From: Bacteroidetes bacterium UBA2364
Lineage (GTDB): Bacteria; Bacteroidota; Rhodothermia; Rhodothermales; UBA2364
Reading direction: 5' to 3'
NCBI GenBank assembly: GCA_002344075.1
Contig: DDTM01000120.1
Coordinates: 1-7,296, forward strand
DNA length: 7,296 nucleotides
Part shown: one piece after another, positions 6,996 through 7,296 of the stretch
Position numbering within the stretch: the stretch's first letter is position 1
How the letters are laid out: each line of letters begins with the position of its first letter
Notes under the pieces: generated by a model
Told to the model about the DNA's origin: nothing
The model's database searches: none
The model's input: the letters and a program-made list of their open reading frames with translations, nothing else
Position numbers and translations under genes: made by a program

Positions 6996-7296
6996 ATGAA
7001 CATTAAAAAATGGTTGATTAATCTTTTGTTTGAAAAAGATTGTATGGCACTATGGAGGAAAATACTTCTTCCCCAAGATAATAATTTCATGTTATTGAGA
7101 AATATAATAATTTCCACAACATGTATGCTTGTGGTTATTACAATTATAGATTATAGTTTGCTAAATATCCCTTTTTATGCGATTATTTTATTGTCATTTG
7201 TAACATATACAATTGCTATTTTAACAGGCGCTACTAATAGTTTAATATTGTTTTCTAAATACTATTATCGGCATAAGTCATTGCGTCTATATATAT
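6996..7296 (+). CDS. Integral membrane protein of unknown function, partial (N-terminus only)
   Basis: The ATG at 6996 lies 11 bases after the lipoprotein stop and opens a frame that runs to the right edge without a stop (100 codons plus one base). The N-terminus is MNIKKWLINLLFEKD. Two probable membrane segments follow, at about 33-56 (LRNIIISTTCMLVVITIID) and 58-86 (IPFYAIILLSFVTYTIAIL), then a basic stretch SKYYYRHKSLR that should be cytoplasmic. No motif identifies the family. Candidates suggested only by context are a LytS-like sensor kinase partner for the upstream regulator, an exporter subunit for the peptides, or an immunity protein. There is no C39 peptidase domain at the N-terminus, so it is not a typical peptidase-containing ABC exporter. 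GC content is about 27% over 7021-7296 by hand count, against about 47% in the receptor gene. Confidence 0.7.
   Translation, partial: MNIKKWLINLLFEKDCMALWRKILLPQDNNFMLLRNIIISTTCMLVVITIIDYSLLNIPFYAIILLSFVTYTIAILTGATNSLILFSKYYYRHKSLRLYI

Overview
The window looks like a chromosomal piece of a member of the Bacteroidota, possibly the Saprospiria or Cytophagia side of the phylum. The evidence is the gene content: a secreted protein with SdrD B-like domains, a LytTR-type response regulator, a TonB-dependent receptor with an N-terminal carboxypeptidase-regulatory-like domain followed by a DUF4249-type lipoprotein, and GG-leader peptides of the Bacteroidota style. A-rich sequence in front of most start codons, with no good Shine-Dalgarno sites, fits the same phylum. 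The lineage call is an inference from gene families.

Layout. Positions 1-2049 (minus strand) hold the 5' 683 codons of a large secreted protein that runs off the left edge: a signal peptide, one SdrD B-like domain, a long beta-rich middle part that may be a beta-propeller, and the first residues of a second SdrD B-like domain. An AT-rich divergent intergenic region (2050-2293) follows. Everything further right reads on the plus strand: a LytTR response regulator (2294-3025), two small paralogous GG-leader peptides (3214-3477 and 3563-3877) separated by a strong 12-bp hairpin, a TonB-dependent receptor (3897-6095), a DUF4249-like lipoprotein (6082-6984, overlapping the receptor by 14 bases), and the first 100 codons of an AT-rich membrane protein (6996 to the right edge). 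From the first peptide to the right edge the gaps are short (85, 19, -14 and 11 bases), so these genes probably form one operon. The regulator lies 188 bases upstream on the same strand.

The most interesting part is 2294-7296. Two peptides with a short leader ending in Gly-Gly, cores that are recognisably related but cysteine-free, a LytTR regulator (the class that controls peptide pheromone and bacteriocin loci in Firmicutes), and an outer-membrane receptor/lipoprotein pair sit together. A reasonable hypothesis is a secreted-peptide system (signal, bacteriocin or other exported peptide) with its own outer-membrane uptake or sensing complex. No C39 peptidase/ABC exporter, modification enzyme or histidine kinase is visible. 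The truncated membrane gene at the right edge is the natural place to look for a missing component. GC content also changes sharply: about 47% in the receptor and peptide genes, about 33% in the regulator and about 27% in the membrane gene (hand counts), suggesting mixed origins.
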